64,000 nt of DNA, from the NCBI GenBank assembly GCA_016790695.1, contig JAEUOS010000063.1, positions 80,878 to 144,877 on the forward strand. The letters are read 5' to 3'. Source of the stretch: Burkholderiales bacterium. GTDB lineage: Bacteria; Pseudomonadota; Gammaproteobacteria; Burkholderiales; JAEUOS01. The position numbers and the translations under genes are program-made. Below the pieces are notes generated by a model. It did no database searches. It had not been told where the DNA came from and worked only from the letters and a program-made list of their open reading frames with translations. Shown here one piece after another: positions 48,295 to 57,619 of the stretch. The first letter of the stretch is position 1. The number at the start of each line of letters is the position of its first letter.

Positions 48295-49556
48295 CGCACG
48301 CCTCCCGGGGCCTCGACGCCCATCAGTTCGGACCAGTAGGACCAGAAGCCGCGCACCGGCGTCTCGGTGACGCGGTGCGCGAGGTCGCTGATCGCACCGC
48401 GCCCGCCCATCTCGATGATGTTGGTGGCCTGGCGCTCGTTCCTCGTCGCCTTCTGGATGATCTCGATCGCCTCGCCGTCCTCCATGCTGACGAATCCGGC
48501 CGGCCCGACCAGGTTGGCCGAGATCAGGCGATGGCGGGTCTGCTCCTCGGTGTCGTCGGCGAAGCCGAACAGGGTCTGGAACACCTCGACGGCGTCGACC
48601 CCCTTGGGCCGGATCTGGCGCGTGCCGAGCGAGTGGTTGATCTGGATCAGGAGCGCGTTGGGGAAGAAGGTCGGCGCCGCCAGGTTCATGCGGTCGGCGA
48701 ACTCGGGGGTGTGCTGGAGGAGCTTGGTGTCGGTCAGGCGCATGCGGTCGAGCTTGACCCCGGCGGTGCCCGCGTACGCGGCCTGCGCGTCCGCCTGGGT
48801 GTCGGTGGCGGTGTAGGCGTGGTTCATGTTGTGGCGATGGCGCGCGTCCATCTTGACGCCGCCCTTCTGCGTGGCGCGATCGACGCCGTAGGTGACGAAG
48901 AACTCGTGCAGCAGGCTCGCGTGGTAGGTGTCGCGCAGGTTCTCCGCGTAGAGCTTCCAGTTGCCGCGGATCAGCTGCCGCGAGTAGCCGAGGATCCTGA
49001 TCGGCTTGTGGAAGAAGCGCCTGACCATGCCCGTGCCGAACTCGCCGAGGTAATCCTCGATCGGCTCGGCGTCGTCCGAGAAAGTGCCGAACAACATGCC
49101 GCTGACGTTGGCCACCTTGAGGCGCTGCGGCGAGGCGGCCGCCATGTCGAAGTCCTTCGGCATGCCGCCCTCGCCCTTGAGGCCGCGGCGGAACGGGATG
49201 CCGATCAGCTCGCCGTCGGTGCGGTAGCACCAGCGGTGATAGATGCAGACGTGCTCGGCGGCGTTGCCGTGGGTCTTGCGCACGATCTGCGCGCCGCGGT
49301 GCGCGCAGCGGTTGACGAACGCGTGGATCGCGCCGCCGGCCTCCGCCGTGGCGCGCGAGACCACCACCGGCGTGTCGCCGACCCAGGTGGTGCGGTAGTC
49401 GCCCGGATTGGGAATCTCGGCTTCCAGGCACAGGTAGCTCCAGCACGGGCCGCGGAAGATGCGCTCCATCTCGAGCGCGTAGACTTCCTCGTCGTGGTAG
49501 AGGTGGAACGGGATGCGCGAGTAGTCGTCGCGTTCCCAGCGGATTTCGAATGTCAT
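48291..49556 (-). CDS. Rieske non-heme iron oxygenase alpha (large) subunit
   Basis: This 421-residue protein has the Rieske [2Fe-2S] ligands C-A-H in NRCAHRGAQ and C-I-Y-H in HVCIYHRWCY, near residues 84-108. The mononuclear iron site is ENLRDTYHASLLHEF near residue 205, with two His, the bridging Asp and the third ligand expected further down. The catalytic domain resembles the salicylate 5-hydroxylase, anthranilate and terephthalate type. No ferredoxin or reductase gene is in the window, so electrons must come from a partner encoded elsewhere. It is the first gene of a two-gene operon divergent from Bug 11. The product would hydroxylate an aromatic acid. Confidence 0.93.
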   Translation of the reverse strand: MTFEIRWERDDYSRIPFHLYHDEEVYALEMERIFRGPCWSYLCLEAEIPNPGDYRTTWVGDTPVVVSRATAEAGGAIHAFVNRCAHRGAQIVRKTHGNAAEHVCIYHRWCYRTDGELIGIPFRRGLKGEGGMPKDFDMAAASPQRLKVANVSGMLFGTFSDDAEPIEDYLGEFGTGMVRRFFHKPIRILGYSRQLIRGNWKLYAENLRDTYHASLLHEFFVTYGVDRATQKGGVKMDARHRHNMNHAYTATDTQADAQAAYAGTAGVKLDRMRLTDTKLLQHTPEFADRMNLAAPTFFPNALLIQINHSLGTRQIRPKGVDAVEVFQTLFGFADDTEEQTRHRLISANLVGPAGFVSMEDGEAIEIIQKATRNERQATNIIEMGGRGAISDLAHRVTETPVRGFWSYWSELMGVEAPGGVR

Positions 49557-49759
49557 GGATTCCCTCCGGCGCGACGCCGGCCGCAGCGCGACCCCTCGCC
49601 GCCCGTACGCGGCGAGCCGGGGCGGGCAGCGCGTGCGATCACGCTGCCGTCCCCGCGGAGTCGTCCTGTCCCGTCATCCTCGTCGCCACGTCCCTGAGCG
49701 CGGACCGATTCATTGTATAACTTCATGCACCGCCCCCAAACGTCGCCAAGGAGCCCGGG
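49557..49759. promoter_or_regulatory. Divergent promoter region, Rieske operon / Bug 11
   Basis: The only A/T-rich stretch in the 203-bp gap is CATTGTATAACTTCATG. On the + strand TATAAC (49716-49721) is a likely -10, with CTGAGC (49694-49699) as a possible -35. Read on the minus strand the same stretch gives TACAAT. Hairpins TCGCCGC/GCGGCGA and GGCAGCG/CGCTGCC lie on the Rieske side. AAGGAG precedes the Bug 11 start. Confidence 0.45.
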
Positions 49760-50731
49760 ATGAAACGACCTGCGTTGCCAGTGTGCCTGCTGCTCGCCGC
49801 CCTCCTCGTGCCTGGCGGTGCGGCACGTGCGCAGGGTGCGTTTCCCGCGAAGACGGTGCGCATCATCATCCCGTTCTCGCCGGGCGGCACCAACGACATC
49901 CTCGGCCGCCTGCTGGCGCCGAAGCTGGGCGAGGCACTCGGACAGCAGGTGGTGGTCGACAACCGGCCCGGCGGCAACACGGTGATCGCGTCGCAGGCGC
50001 TGCTCGCCGCCGAGCGCGACGGCCACACGCTGCTCCTGCCCGGCAATTCCCACGTGCTGGTGCCGCACCTGTCGAAGGCCGCCCTGCCGTTTCACTCGAT
50101 CAATGATTTCGCCCCGGTCGTGACCCTCGCGCGCACCGGGCTCATGCTGGTGGTCAATCCCGCGCTGCCGGCGGCGAGCGTGCAGGAATTCATCGCCCTC
50201 GCGAAGACGAGGCCCGGCGCGCTCAACAGCGCGGCACCCGGTGGTTCGCTCAACCAGCTGGCCACGGAGATGTTCAACAGCCTGGCCGGGGTGAAGCTGG
50301 TGCACATTCCGTACAAGGGGGCCGCGCCGGCGGTGGCCGACGTGATGGGCGGCCAGGCGCAGCTGTCGTTCCAGACCCCGGCGACGGTGCTGGGCAACGT
50401 CAAGGCAGGCCGGCTGCGCGCGCTGGCGATCTCCGGCGAGACACCGCTGAGCGATCCGCGGGTGCCGACCTTCGCCCAGGCCGGCCTGCCGGGCATGGAT
50501 GTCGGCCTGTGGTTCGGCCTGCTGGCCGCCGCCGGCACGCCGCGCGCGGCCGTCGAGCGCATCCACGCCGAGGTCGCCAGGATCCTCGCGACCGCCGATT
50601 TCCGCGACAAGGTCGCCGCGCAAGGGCTGGAGCCGTTTGTCGCGACGCCGGAACAGTACGGCGCGATGCTGCGCGCCGATCACGAGAAGTTCGCCCGCAT
50701 CATCAAGGCAGCGGGCATTCTGCCGGAGTAG
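49760..50731 (+). CDS. Bug/TctC-family receptor (Bug 11)
   Basis: This 323-residue protein has a Sec leader ending A-A-R-A-Q and mature AFPAKTVRIIIPFSPGGTND. The segment LLLPGNSHVLVPHLSKAALPFHSI differs from the 'NPaLy.KLPYd' usual at this place. It is separated by three bases from the creatinase-like gene, so receptor and enzyme are co-transcribed. It is divergent from the Rieske oxygenase operon. The ligand is unknown. Confidence 0.94.
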   Translation: MKRPALPVCLLLAALLVPGGAARAQGAFPAKTVRIIIPFSPGGTNDILGRLLAPKLGEALGQQVVVDNRPGGNTVIASQALLAAERDGHTLLLPGNSHVLVPHLSKAALPFHSINDFAPVVTLARTGLMLVVNPALPAASVQEFIALAKTRPGALNSAAPGGSLNQLATEMFNSLAGVKLVHIPYKGAAPAVADVMGGQAQLSFQTPATVLGNVKAGRLRALAISGETPLSDPRVPTFAQAGLPGMDVGLWFGLLAAAGTPRAAVERIHAEVARILATADFRDKVAAQGLEPFVATPEQYGAMLRADHEKFARIIKAAGILPE

Positions 50732-50734
50732 GGT

Positions 50735-51865
50735 ATGGCCAGACGCACCAACATCGCCAATCTCGCGCGCCTGAATGCGCTCATGGACGCCGAGGGGCTG
50801 GACGCCCTGGTGCTGCGCTCGGGCCAGAATTTCGCCTACCTGTCGGGCGTGGTCTATCCGGGCACGCTGCAGCGCCACGTCGACCTCACCGACTCGACCC
50901 GGCCGGTGGTGCTGGTCTGGCCGCGCAACGGCCGGCCGGTGATCGTCGCCAACAAGATCGCCGCCGGGCTGGCCGAGCGCGACGGCTGGATCGACGACAT
51001 CGTGCTCTACGAGGCCTACGTCGACTCGCCGCAGGACGCCCTGGCGCAGGTGCTGCGCGACGCCGGGCTGGCGGCCGCCAGGGTCGGCTTCGAGAAGGAC
51101 TATTTCAGCGCCGCGCACTGGGAGGCGATCGCGCGGGCGTTGCCGTCGATGCGCATGGCCGAGTGCACGGCCCTGATGGACCGGGTGCGCTGGATCAAGA
51201 CGCCGGCCGAGGTCGAGCAGATCCGCCGCGCTGCCGACCTGCTCGACGACGCCTATCTCGAGACGTTCGCGCGGATCCGGCCCGGCGACACCGAGCGCAA
51301 GGTGCATGCCGACATGATGGGCACGTGCCTGCGCCTGGGCTTCGAGTGGGCGCACGGCATCCTCAACGTGTTCCGCAACACGGTGCCCTACGGCGGCGAA
51401 AGCGACATGGTGATCGAGCGCGGCGACGCCATCCGCACCGACTACGTCGCCTACCTGCAGAGCTACCCCGGCCACCAGTCGCGCACCGTGATCGTCGGCC
51501 CGCCCACGGCGGAACAGCGGCGCGACTATGCGATCAATCTCGACGTGCACCGCAGGGTGATCGAGCGCTGCCGTGCCGGCGAGCGCGTGCACGACCTCTG
51601 GGCGTTCACCATGGGCGAGTATCGCAAGGCGGGCTGGCCCGACCACCACATGCTGATCGGCCACAGCGTCGGCACCTGGTGGCACCAGCAGGAGCCGATC
51701 CTGCGGCGCAGGAGCGAGCATGTCCTCGAGGAGGGCATGGTGCTGGCGCTCGAGCCGCACGTGAACTTCTGGCACCTGCAGGACATGGTGCTGGTGACCC
51801 GCGACGCGCCGGTGCTGCTGTCGCCGAAATTCCGCACGGATCAGCCCTTCGTCGCCGGCGGCTGA
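50735..51865 (+). CDS. M24-family (creatinase/aminopeptidase P-like) protein with altered metal site
   Basis: This 376-residue protein has the creatinase N-terminal domain (RLNALMDAEGLDALVLRSGQNFAYLSGV) and a pita-bread C-terminal domain. Of the five metal ligands of M24 peptidases, D236, H310 and E340 are in place. By eye the second Asp corresponds to H247 (GHQSRT where SDxTRT is usual) and the last Glu to Q349 (LQDMVLVT). The protein is therefore probably not a dinuclear-metal aminopeptidase, and may be a metal-independent or mononuclear hydrolase or lyase like creatinase or related enzymes. It is cytoplasmic. Its partner is Bug 11. Confidence 0.88.
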   Translation: MARRTNIANLARLNALMDAEGLDALVLRSGQNFAYLSGVVYPGTLQRHVDLTDSTRPVVLVWPRNGRPVIVANKIAAGLAERDGWIDDIVLYEAYVDSPQDALAQVLRDAGLAAARVGFEKDYFSAAHWEAIARALPSMRMAECTALMDRVRWIKTPAEVEQIRRAADLLDDAYLETFARIRPGDTERKVHADMMGTCLRLGFEWAHGILNVFRNTVPYGGESDMVIERGDAIRTDYVAYLQSYPGHQSRTVIVGPPTAEQRRDYAINLDVHRRVIERCRAGERVHDLWAFTMGEYRKAGWPDHHMLIGHSVGTWWHQQEPILRRRSEHVLEEGMVLALEPHVNFWHLQDMVLVTRDAPVLLSPKFRTDQPFVAGG

Positions 51866-51872
51866 CGCGTGT

Positions 51873-52559
51873 CTAGCCGGGCCCGCGCGGGTCGACGCCG
51901 AACTCGTCGCGGATGATGTCGCAGATGCGGTCGAAGGCGATGCCGCGCCGGATCGGCTGCAGGCTCGGCAGCGCGATGATCGAGCTGCCCATGCCGGCCG
52001 GGTGCGAATACTTGGTGTCGCCGTAGTCGATCACGAGGTCGGCCGCCGCGCGCACCGGCGCCTCGACATCCATGAGCTTGTACTTGCTGCCGGTGAGAGA
52101 AGTGTTGGCCGAGGAGCCCAGCACCGGCAGGCCGCGCGCCCAGGCCAGGCGCGCGATCTCGTCGTGCAGCGCACCGGCATTGAGCAGCATGTCGATGGTG
52201 TCGCCGCGCGAGGAGCGTTCACGCGTCAGCGGCGAGAGGCCGGCGAAGAACGGATGGTCGACCTTGTAGGGCACCACCACCGAGAACGGCAGGCCGTGCC
52301 TGGCCGTCACCGCGTCGACGATCGCGATCGAGCGCTCGTCCAGGCGCGACAGGTTGACCAGCATGTCGCGGTTGCTGAACATGCCGCAGGCCTTCTCGAA
52401 GCTGCGCTTCTTGGCCGCGAAGATGCGCGCGATCGCCGCCTCCGCGTTGCCGACGATGGCGTAGCCGACATCGACCGGGAACACGGCCACGCCGCCCGCG
52501 GCCACGGTGTCGATCAGGCGCGCGGCATCCGCGCGCACGTCCGGTCCGGTTGCCGTCAT
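51873..52559 (-). CDS. Sua5/YciO/YrdC-domain protein
   Basis: This 228-residue protein has the YrdC-like pattern VFPVDVGYAIVGN, AAKKRSFEKACGMF, FSVVVPY and SSANTS, the last being the nucleotide/threonine-binding loop. Classical members make threonylcarbamoyl-AMP for tRNA modification. Its place as last gene of a LeuCD-amidase operon, and changes such as D-V-G-Y where T-E-T-Y is usual, suggest a specialised paralogue rather than the essential TsaC. It begins 38 bp after the amidase gene. The function in this context is unknown. Confidence 0.88.
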   Translation of the reverse strand: MTATGPDVRADAARLIDTVAAGGVAVFPVDVGYAIVGNAEAAIARIFAAKKRSFEKACGMFSNRDMLVNLSRLDERSIAIVDAVTARHGLPFSVVVPYKVDHPFFAGLSPLTRERSSRGDTIDMLLNAGALHDEIARLAWARGLPVLGSSANTSLTGSKYKLMDVEAPVRAAADLVIDYGDTKYSHPAGMGSSIIALPSLQPIRRGIAFDRICDIIRDEFGVDPRGPG

Positions 52560-52597
52560 GCTCGTGTCTCCTGTGCGTAGGCGGGCGGTCGCCGCCG

Positions 52598-53848
52598 TCA
52601 GTGTCCGTGGCCCGCCGCGGCCAGGGCCTCGTGCACCCAGCGCGCGTGCGCGAAGAAGCCGGCCTCGTCGCCCGCATCGCGCCGCGCCACCAGCTGCACG
52701 CCGAGCGGCAGGCCGCGCGCGCCGCGCCCCGCGGGCAGGGTGATGCACGGCACGCCGAGCATGGTCCAGAGCCGGTTGAAGACCGCGCTGCCGGTCGAGG
52801 CCAGGCCGCGCGGCGCCTCGCCGGGCGCCGGCAGCGTCAGGATCACCTCGTCGTCGCCGACCAGCGTGTCGATCGCGCGCGCGCCCGCCGCGATGCGCGC
52901 GCGCGCGGCCGCGACCGCGGCCGCGTCGTGCGCGAGCCCCTCGGCGATGAAGCCGGCCAGGTTCGCGGACAGCCGGTCGCGCGCGCTCGCCCACTCGGCG
53001 GCGAGCGATTGCGCGGCCTCCGCCGCCATGATCACGTGCTGCAGCGCGTCGACCTCGACGAGCGCGGGCGGCAGGTCGATCGTGCGCACCGCGGCACCGG
53101 CCGATCGCAGGGCCTGCGCGGCCTCGTGCAGGCGCGCCAGCGCCTGCGGCTCGGCCGCGCCGTCGTGCGGGGTGCGCACCAGCGCCACGCGCGGCCGGCG
53201 CGGCAGCACGGGACGCGCTGGCGCGGCCTCGCCCGCCATCACGGCCGACGCCCGCGCGAGGTCGTCGAACGCGCGCGCATGCAGGCCGATGGTATCGAGC
53301 GAGGGCGCGAGGTGCTTGAGGCCCGCGGTCGGGTAGCGTCCGAACGCGGGCTTGTAGCCGAGCACGCCGCAGAACGCCGCCGGGCGGATGGTGGAACCGC
53401 CGGTCTGGGTTGCCAGCGCCACCGGCACCATGCCGGCGGCCACCGCGGCCGCCGAGCCGCTCGAGGAGCCGCCGGGCGTGCAGGCGAGATCGTGCGGATT
53501 GCGCGTGCGGCCGGGGTGGGTGAAGGCAAACTCGGTGGTGACGGTCTTGCCGAGGATGATCGCGCCGGCGGCGCGCAGGCGCCGCACCACCTCGGCATCC
53601 CGCGCCGGCCGGCGGCCGGCGTGGATCGGCGAGTTGAACGCGGTCGGCATGTCGACGGTGTCGAGCACGTCCTTGACGCCGATCGCCATGCCGTGCAGCG
53701 CGCCGCGTTCGGCCGGCGCCAGCGCGTCGAGCGCGCGCGCGCGCGCGAGCGCGCCGTCGCGATCCAGGTGGACCCACGCGCCGATCGCGTCCTCGCGCGC
53801 GTCGATCCGGTCCAGCAGGGCGCGGATCGCCTCGACGCAGCCGCTCAC
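52598..53848 (-). CDS. Amidase-signature family amidohydrolase
   Basis: This 416-residue protein has the Ser-cisSer-Lys triad visible: K59 in IGVKDVLD, S128 in TPGGSSSGSAAA and S152 in QTGGSTIRPAAF. It is shorter than GatA and lacks a leader, so it is a cytoplasmic amidase for a small amide. It follows the LeuD-like gene by 28 bp. Together they could release an amine or ammonia and then hydrate or dehydrate the resulting carboxylic acid. Specificity is not readable from sequence. Confidence 0.92.
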   Translation of the reverse strand: MSGCVEAIRALLDRIDAREDAIGAWVHLDRDGALARARALDALAPAERGALHGMAIGVKDVLDTVDMPTAFNSPIHAGRRPARDAEVVRRLRAAGAIILGKTVTTEFAFTHPGRTRNPHDLACTPGGSSSGSAAAVAAGMVPVALATQTGGSTIRPAAFCGVLGYKPAFGRYPTAGLKHLAPSLDTIGLHARAFDDLARASAVMAGEAAPARPVLPRRPRVALVRTPHDGAAEPQALARLHEAAQALRSAGAAVRTIDLPPALVEVDALQHVIMAAEAAQSLAAEWASARDRLSANLAGFIAEGLAHDAAAVAAARARIAAGARAIDTLVGDDEVILTLPAPGEAPRGLASTGSAVFNRLWTMLGVPCITLPAGRGARGLPLGVQLVARRDAGDEAGFFAHARWVHEALAAAGHGH

Positions 53849-53876
53849 GGGGCGCGGGCCGGGCGGCGCGGCGCGG

Positions 53877-54482
53877 TCACAGCCACGGCGTCTCGGCGCG
53901 GCGGCGCGCCTCGAACGCCGCGATGTCGTCCGCGCGCGCGAGCGTGAGCCCGATCTCGTCCTGGCCGGAGAGCAGGCATTCCTTCTTGAAGCCGTCGATC
54001 TCGAACCGGAAGGCGGCGCCGTCCGGCCCGTGCACGGTCTGGGCCGGCAGGTCGACGCTGACCGGCGCGCCCGGATGCGCGGCGACCGCCGCGCGCAGGC
54101 GCGCGGCGTCGGCGGCGGGCAGGCGGATGGTGAGGAGCCCGTTCTTGAAGCTGTTCTCGAAGAAGATGTCGCCGAAGCTCGGGGCGATCACGGCGCGGAT
54201 GCCGAAGCCGGCCAGCGCCCACACCGCGGCCTCGCGCGAGGAGCCGCAGGCGAAGTTGTCGGCGGCGACGAGGATCCGTGCCGCGCGCCCGTGCGCCTGG
54301 TTGAGGACGAAGCCGGGGATCTCCCTGCCGTCGGCGTCGAAGCGCAGGTCGTGGAACAGGAACTGCCCGAACCCGACGGCGCGCGGATGGTGCAGGAAGC
54401 GCGCGGGCACGATGCGGTCGGTGTCGATGTTCGGCAGGTCGAAGGCGACCGCCGAGGCGGTGAGGGTGACGAAGGGCTCCAT
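53877..54482 (-). CDS. leuD: 3-isopropylmalate dehydratase-like small subunit
   Basis: This 201-residue protein has the swivelling-domain motifs PNIDTDRIVPARFL, FACGSSREAAVWAL and IAPSFGDIFFENSFKNGLL. The E. coli enzyme has GCGSSREHAPWAL; the H-A-P is A-A-V here. The ATG overlaps the LeuC stop by one base. No leuB lies nearby and an amidase follows instead, so this pair may be a catabolic hydro-lyase (citraconate, dimethylmaleate or maleate type) rather than the leucine pathway enzyme. Confidence 0.88.
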   Translation of the reverse strand: MEPFVTLTASAVAFDLPNIDTDRIVPARFLHHPRAVGFGQFLFHDLRFDADGREIPGFVLNQAHGRAARILVAADNFACGSSREAAVWALAGFGIRAVIAPSFGDIFFENSFKNGLLTIRLPAADAARLRAAVAAHPGAPVSVDLPAQTVHGPDGAAFRFEIDGFKKECLLSGQDEIGLTLARADDIAAFEARRRAETPWL

Positions 54483-55885
54483 CAGGCGAGCGTCCTGAAG
54501 TCGGTGAACTTGCCGGTGACCGCGGCGGCGGCGGCCATCGCCGGGCTCATCAGGTGGGTGCGCACGCCCTTGCCCTGGCGCCCCTCGAAATTGCGGTTCG
54601 AGGTCGAGGCGACGCGCTCGCCCGGCAGACCGAGGTCGCCGTTCATGCCGACGCACATCGAGCAGCCACTCGCGCGCCATTCGAAGCCGGCCGCGAGGAA
54701 CACCTGGTCCAGGCCCTCGGCTTCCGCGGCGGCCTTCACCAGGCCCGAGCCCGGCGCGACGAAGGCCGGCACCAGCGCGCGCCGCCCGCGCACCACGGCG
54801 GCCGCGGCGCGCAGGTCGGAGAGGCGGCTGTTGGTGCACGAACCGATGAACACGCGGTCCACCTTCACCGTCGACAGCGGCGTCCCGGGGCGCAGGCCGG
54901 TGTACGCGAGCGCCTGCGCCATGCCGGCCTTCGCCGTCGCGTCCGGCGCGGCATCGGGGTCGGGCACGACGGCGCCGATGGGCGCGGCATCCTGCGGGCT
55001 GGTGCCCCAGGTGACCATCGGCTCGACCGCGGCGCCGTCGAGGCGCACCTCGCGGTCGAAGCGCGCGCCGGCATCGGTCGGCAGCGTGCGCCAGTGCGCG
55101 AGCGCCGCGTCCCAGGCCGCGCCGGCCGGCGCCAGCGCGCGGCCGTGCAGGTAGTCGAAGGTGGTGTCGTCGGGGGCGACGATGCCGCAGCGCGCGCCGG
55201 CCTCGATGCTCATGTTGCACAGGGTGAGCCGGCCCTCCATGTCGAGCGCGCGCACCGCCGTCCCGGCGTACTCGATCGCGTGCCCGACGCCGCCGGCGCT
55301 GCCGATCTTCGCGATGATGGCGAGGATCAGGTCCTTGGCGGTGATGCCCGCGCCGAGGCGCCCGTCGACGGTGATGCGCATCTGCGCCGGGCGCCGCTGC
55401 CACAGGGTCTGGGTCGCGAGCACGTGCGCGACCTCGGAGGCGCCGATGCCGAACGCCAGCGCGCCCAGCGCGCCGTGGGTCGAGGTGTGCGAGTCGCCGC
55501 ACACCAGGGTGACACCGGGCAGGGTGAAGCCCTGCTCGGGGCCGACCACGTGCACGATGCCCTGGCGCGCGTCGGCGATGCCGACATGCCGGATCCGGTG
55601 CGTGCGCGTGTTCTGCGCCAGGGCGTCGATCTTGTCCGCCAGCCGCGCCTCGATCGGGGCGGCGCCGGCCGGGCGCGTCGGCACATAGTGGTCGGGCGTG
55701 GCGAAGCACAGGTCGGGCCGGCGCACCGCGCGGCCGGTCTCGTGCAGCTGGTCGAAGGCCTGGAAGCTGCCGTCGTGCAGCAGGTGGCGGTCGATGTAGA
55801 GAAGCGCGCGGCCGCCGGCGCCTTCGGCGACGACATGCGCCTGCCAGATCTTGTCGATGAGGGTGCGTGGCGTGTCGGTGGTCAT
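54482..55885 (-). CDS. leuC: 3-isopropylmalate dehydratase-like large subunit
   Basis: The 467 residues match LeuC's length. The [4Fe-4S] ligands are visible as IGSCTNSR (one Cys) and GCSMCVGMN (two Cys). Other landmarks are [32 protein letters not shown] and [14 protein letters not shown]. Two conserved LeuC spots differ: ATPDHYVPT where ATMDHNVST is usual, and CVGMN where CLAMN is usual. Both are near the active site. It catalyses addition or removal of water on a 2- or 3-hydroxy diacid together with the small subunit. It is the first gene of its operon, after a 70-bp gap from the thiolase. Confidence 0.9.
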   Translation of the reverse strand: MTTDTPRTLIDKIWQAHVVAEGAGGRALLYIDRHLLHDGSFQAFDQLHETGRAVRRPDLCFATPDHYVPTRPAGAAPIEARLADKIDALAQNTRTHRIRHVGIADARQGIVHVVGPEQGFTLPGVTLVCGDSHTSTHGALGALAFGIGASEVAHVLATQTLWQRRPAQMRITVDGRLGAGITAKDLILAIIAKIGSAGGVGHAIEYAGTAVRALDMEGRLTLCNMSIEAGARCGIVAPDDTTFDYLHGRALAPAGAAWDAALAHWRTLPTDAGARFDREVRLDGAAVEPMVTWGTSPQDAAPIGAVVPDPDAAPDATAKAGMAQALAYTGLRPGTPLSTVKVDRVFIGSCTNSRLSDLRAAAAVVRGRRALVPAFVAPGSGLVKAAAEAEGLDQVFLAAGFEWRASGCSMCVGMNGDLGLPGERVASTSNRNFEGRQGKGVRTHLMSPAMAAAAAVTGKFTDFRTLA

Positions 55886-55955
55886 GGGGGTGCCGGCCGG
55901 GCCGCGCGTCGCACGCCGCCGGCCGCCGTGTGGACGACGGTGGCCAAGACTACCA

Positions 55956-57164
55956 CTACGCCGCGGCGCCGGGCAGGCGCTCGATCACCATCGCCGACGC
56001 CACCCCGGCGGCGCCGCAGATCGCGACGCAGCCGAAGCGGCCCCCGCGCCGCTCGAGTTCGTCGAGCAGCATGCCGAGCAGCACCGCGCCGGTGGCGCCC
56101 ATCGCGTGGCCGAGCGCGATCGCGCCGCCGTTGACGTTGACGCGCTCGTCGCCGACCCCCATCTCGTCCTGGAAATGCAGCATCAGCGCGGCGAACGACT
56201 CGTTGACCTCGAACAGGTCGATGTCGGCGACGGCGAGGCCGGCGCGTTCGATCGCGCGGCGCGCGGCGTCGACCGAGCCGGTCAGGGCCAGGGTGCGGTC
56301 GACGCCCGCCTCCGCGGTGGCGCGGATGCGCGCGCGCGCCGGCAGCCGGGCGCGGCGCACCGCCGCCTCGCTGCCGACCAGCACCGCGGCCGCGCCGTCG
56401 GCCATCGCCGGCGCATTGCCCGCGTGGTGCACGTGCTCGACGCCGGCGAGGCCGTAGCGCTGCGCGAGCATGGCGTCGAAGCCCTTGGCGCCCCAGTCGG
56501 CGAATGCCGGCGCCATCGCGGCGAGCTTCTCGACGGTGGTGCCGTCGCGCGGCGTCTCGTCGGCGGCGAGCAGCACCGCGCCGGCCGCGTCGGTGACCGG
56601 CACGATGCCGGCAAAGCGGCCGGCGGCGCGCGCCGCCAGCGCGCGCGCCTGGCTTTGCGCCGCGAAGGCGTCGCAGCGCGCGCGGCTGTAGCCGCGCTGG
56701 GTGGCGACGACATCGGCGGCGATGCCGATCGGCACCAGCCCGGCCTGCTGCTGGAACGCCAGGTCGTGGGTCAGCGGCCCGCGGTCGGCCGCCATCGGCA
56801 CGCGCGACATCATCTCGACGCCGCCGCCCACGGCCAGGCCGTCGCAGGCCTCGGCCTGCAGCGCCGCCAGGCCGACCGCCGACAGGCCCGAGGCGCAGTA
56901 GCGGTTGATCGTGAGCCCGGAGACCGCATCGCTCCAGCGCGCCGCGATCAGGCCGAGCTTGCCGACGTTCGACCCCTGCTCGGCGGTCTGGGTGACGCAG
57001 CCGAAGATGCCGTCGGCGACCGTCGCGGTGTCGACCCCGGTGCGCTCGGCCAGCGCGCGCAGCGGCTGCCCGAGCAGGGCGGCCGGCGCGATGGTCCTGA
57101 GGGCGCCCTTGTCGTTGCCGCGGCCGCGCGGGGTGCGCACGGCGTCGACGATGATCGCATTCAT
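55956..57164 (-). CDS. Thiolase (acetyl-CoA acetyltransferase family)
   Basis: This 402-residue protein has nucleophile C90 in [12 protein letters not shown], the His in [18 protein letters not shown] and the second Cys in [21 protein letters not shown] supplies the third active-site block. The spacing is that of degradative thiolases. The ATG overlaps the thioesterase stop (ATGA). It would cleave a 3-ketoacyl-CoA to acetyl-CoA and a shortened acyl-CoA, as the last step of the operon's beta-oxidation-like chain. Confidence 0.94.
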   Translation of the reverse strand: MNAIIVDAVRTPRGRGNDKGALRTIAPAALLGQPLRALAERTGVDTATVADGIFGCVTQTAEQGSNVGKLGLIAARWSDAVSGLTINRYCASGLSAVGLAALQAEACDGLAVGGGVEMMSRVPMAADRGPLTHDLAFQQQAGLVPIGIAADVVATQRGYSRARCDAFAAQSQARALAARAAGRFAGIVPVTDAAGAVLLAADETPRDGTTVEKLAAMAPAFADWGAKGFDAMLAQRYGLAGVEHVHHAGNAPAMADGAAAVLVGSEAAVRRARLPARARIRATAEAGVDRTLALTGSVDAARRAIERAGLAVADIDLFEVNESFAALMLHFQDEMGVGDERVNVNGGAIALGHAMGATGAVLLGMLLDELERRGGRFGCVAICGAAGVASAMVIERLPGAAA

Positions 57165-57619
57165 GATGTCGTCCTGAAAGCCGGCGGCGCGGCCGCCTGG
57201 ATCTGCATGGTGGCGTGGCCGCGCACCAGGAGCGTGCCGGCCGCGTCGCGCAGCTCGCCCTCGACGAAGCCGACCGAGCGGCCGCGCTTGATCACATGCC
57301 CGACGCCGTCGATGGCGCCGGGCACGGCGGGCTTGAGGAAGCGCGCGCCCAGGTCGAGGGTGACGTTGTACTCGCCCTCGCGCATCGCCGCGGTGAGGGT
57401 CACGGCGAGCAGTTCGTCGAGCATGGCGGCGAGCATGCCGCCGTTGACCTTGCCGGCGGGGTTGAGGAACGTCGGCAGCGCCGTGAAGCGCAGGCGCGCC
57501 TCGCCGCGCGCGAGGTCGTAGCTCAGGTATTCGGTGCCGAGCAGGTCGCCCACCGGCGGGCGGCGGATGCGCCCGGAGAACAGGGCCGCGATCAGCGGCG
57601 CCGCGCCGTCCGCGCTCAT
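57161..57619 (-). CDS. Hotdog-fold acyl-CoA thioesterase (PaaI-like)
   Basis: This 152-residue protein has the hotdog helix NGGMLAAMLDELLAVTLTAAM, with the catalytic Asp in MLDELLA. The strands TLDLGARFLKPAVPG and GFVEGELRDAAGTLLVRGHATM are typical of the 4HBT/PaaI group. It would hydrolyse an acyl- or aryl-CoA, recovering CoA from dead-end intermediates. It overlaps the SDR stop and the thiolase start by four bases each. Confidence 0.92.
   Translation of the reverse strand: MSADGAAPLIAALFSGRIRRPPVGDLLGTEYLSYDLARGEARLRFTALPTFLNPAGKVNGGMLAAMLDELLAVTLTAAMREGEYNVTLDLGARFLKPAVPGAIDGVGHVIKRGRSVGFVEGELRDAAGTLLVRGHATMQIQAAAPPAFRTTS

Noticed and set aside
49711..49721. CATTGTATAAC as a GntR-type TTGTATACAA operator
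   Set aside because: The symmetry is imperfect and the stretch is better explained as a -10 region; no adjacent GntR gene exists there.
53877..55885. Calling LeuCD a normal leucine-biosynthesis pair
   Set aside because: Family membership is clear, but lack of leuB, altered active-site residues and the amidase/YrdC neighbours make that specific role unproven, so only a LeuCD-like function is stated.
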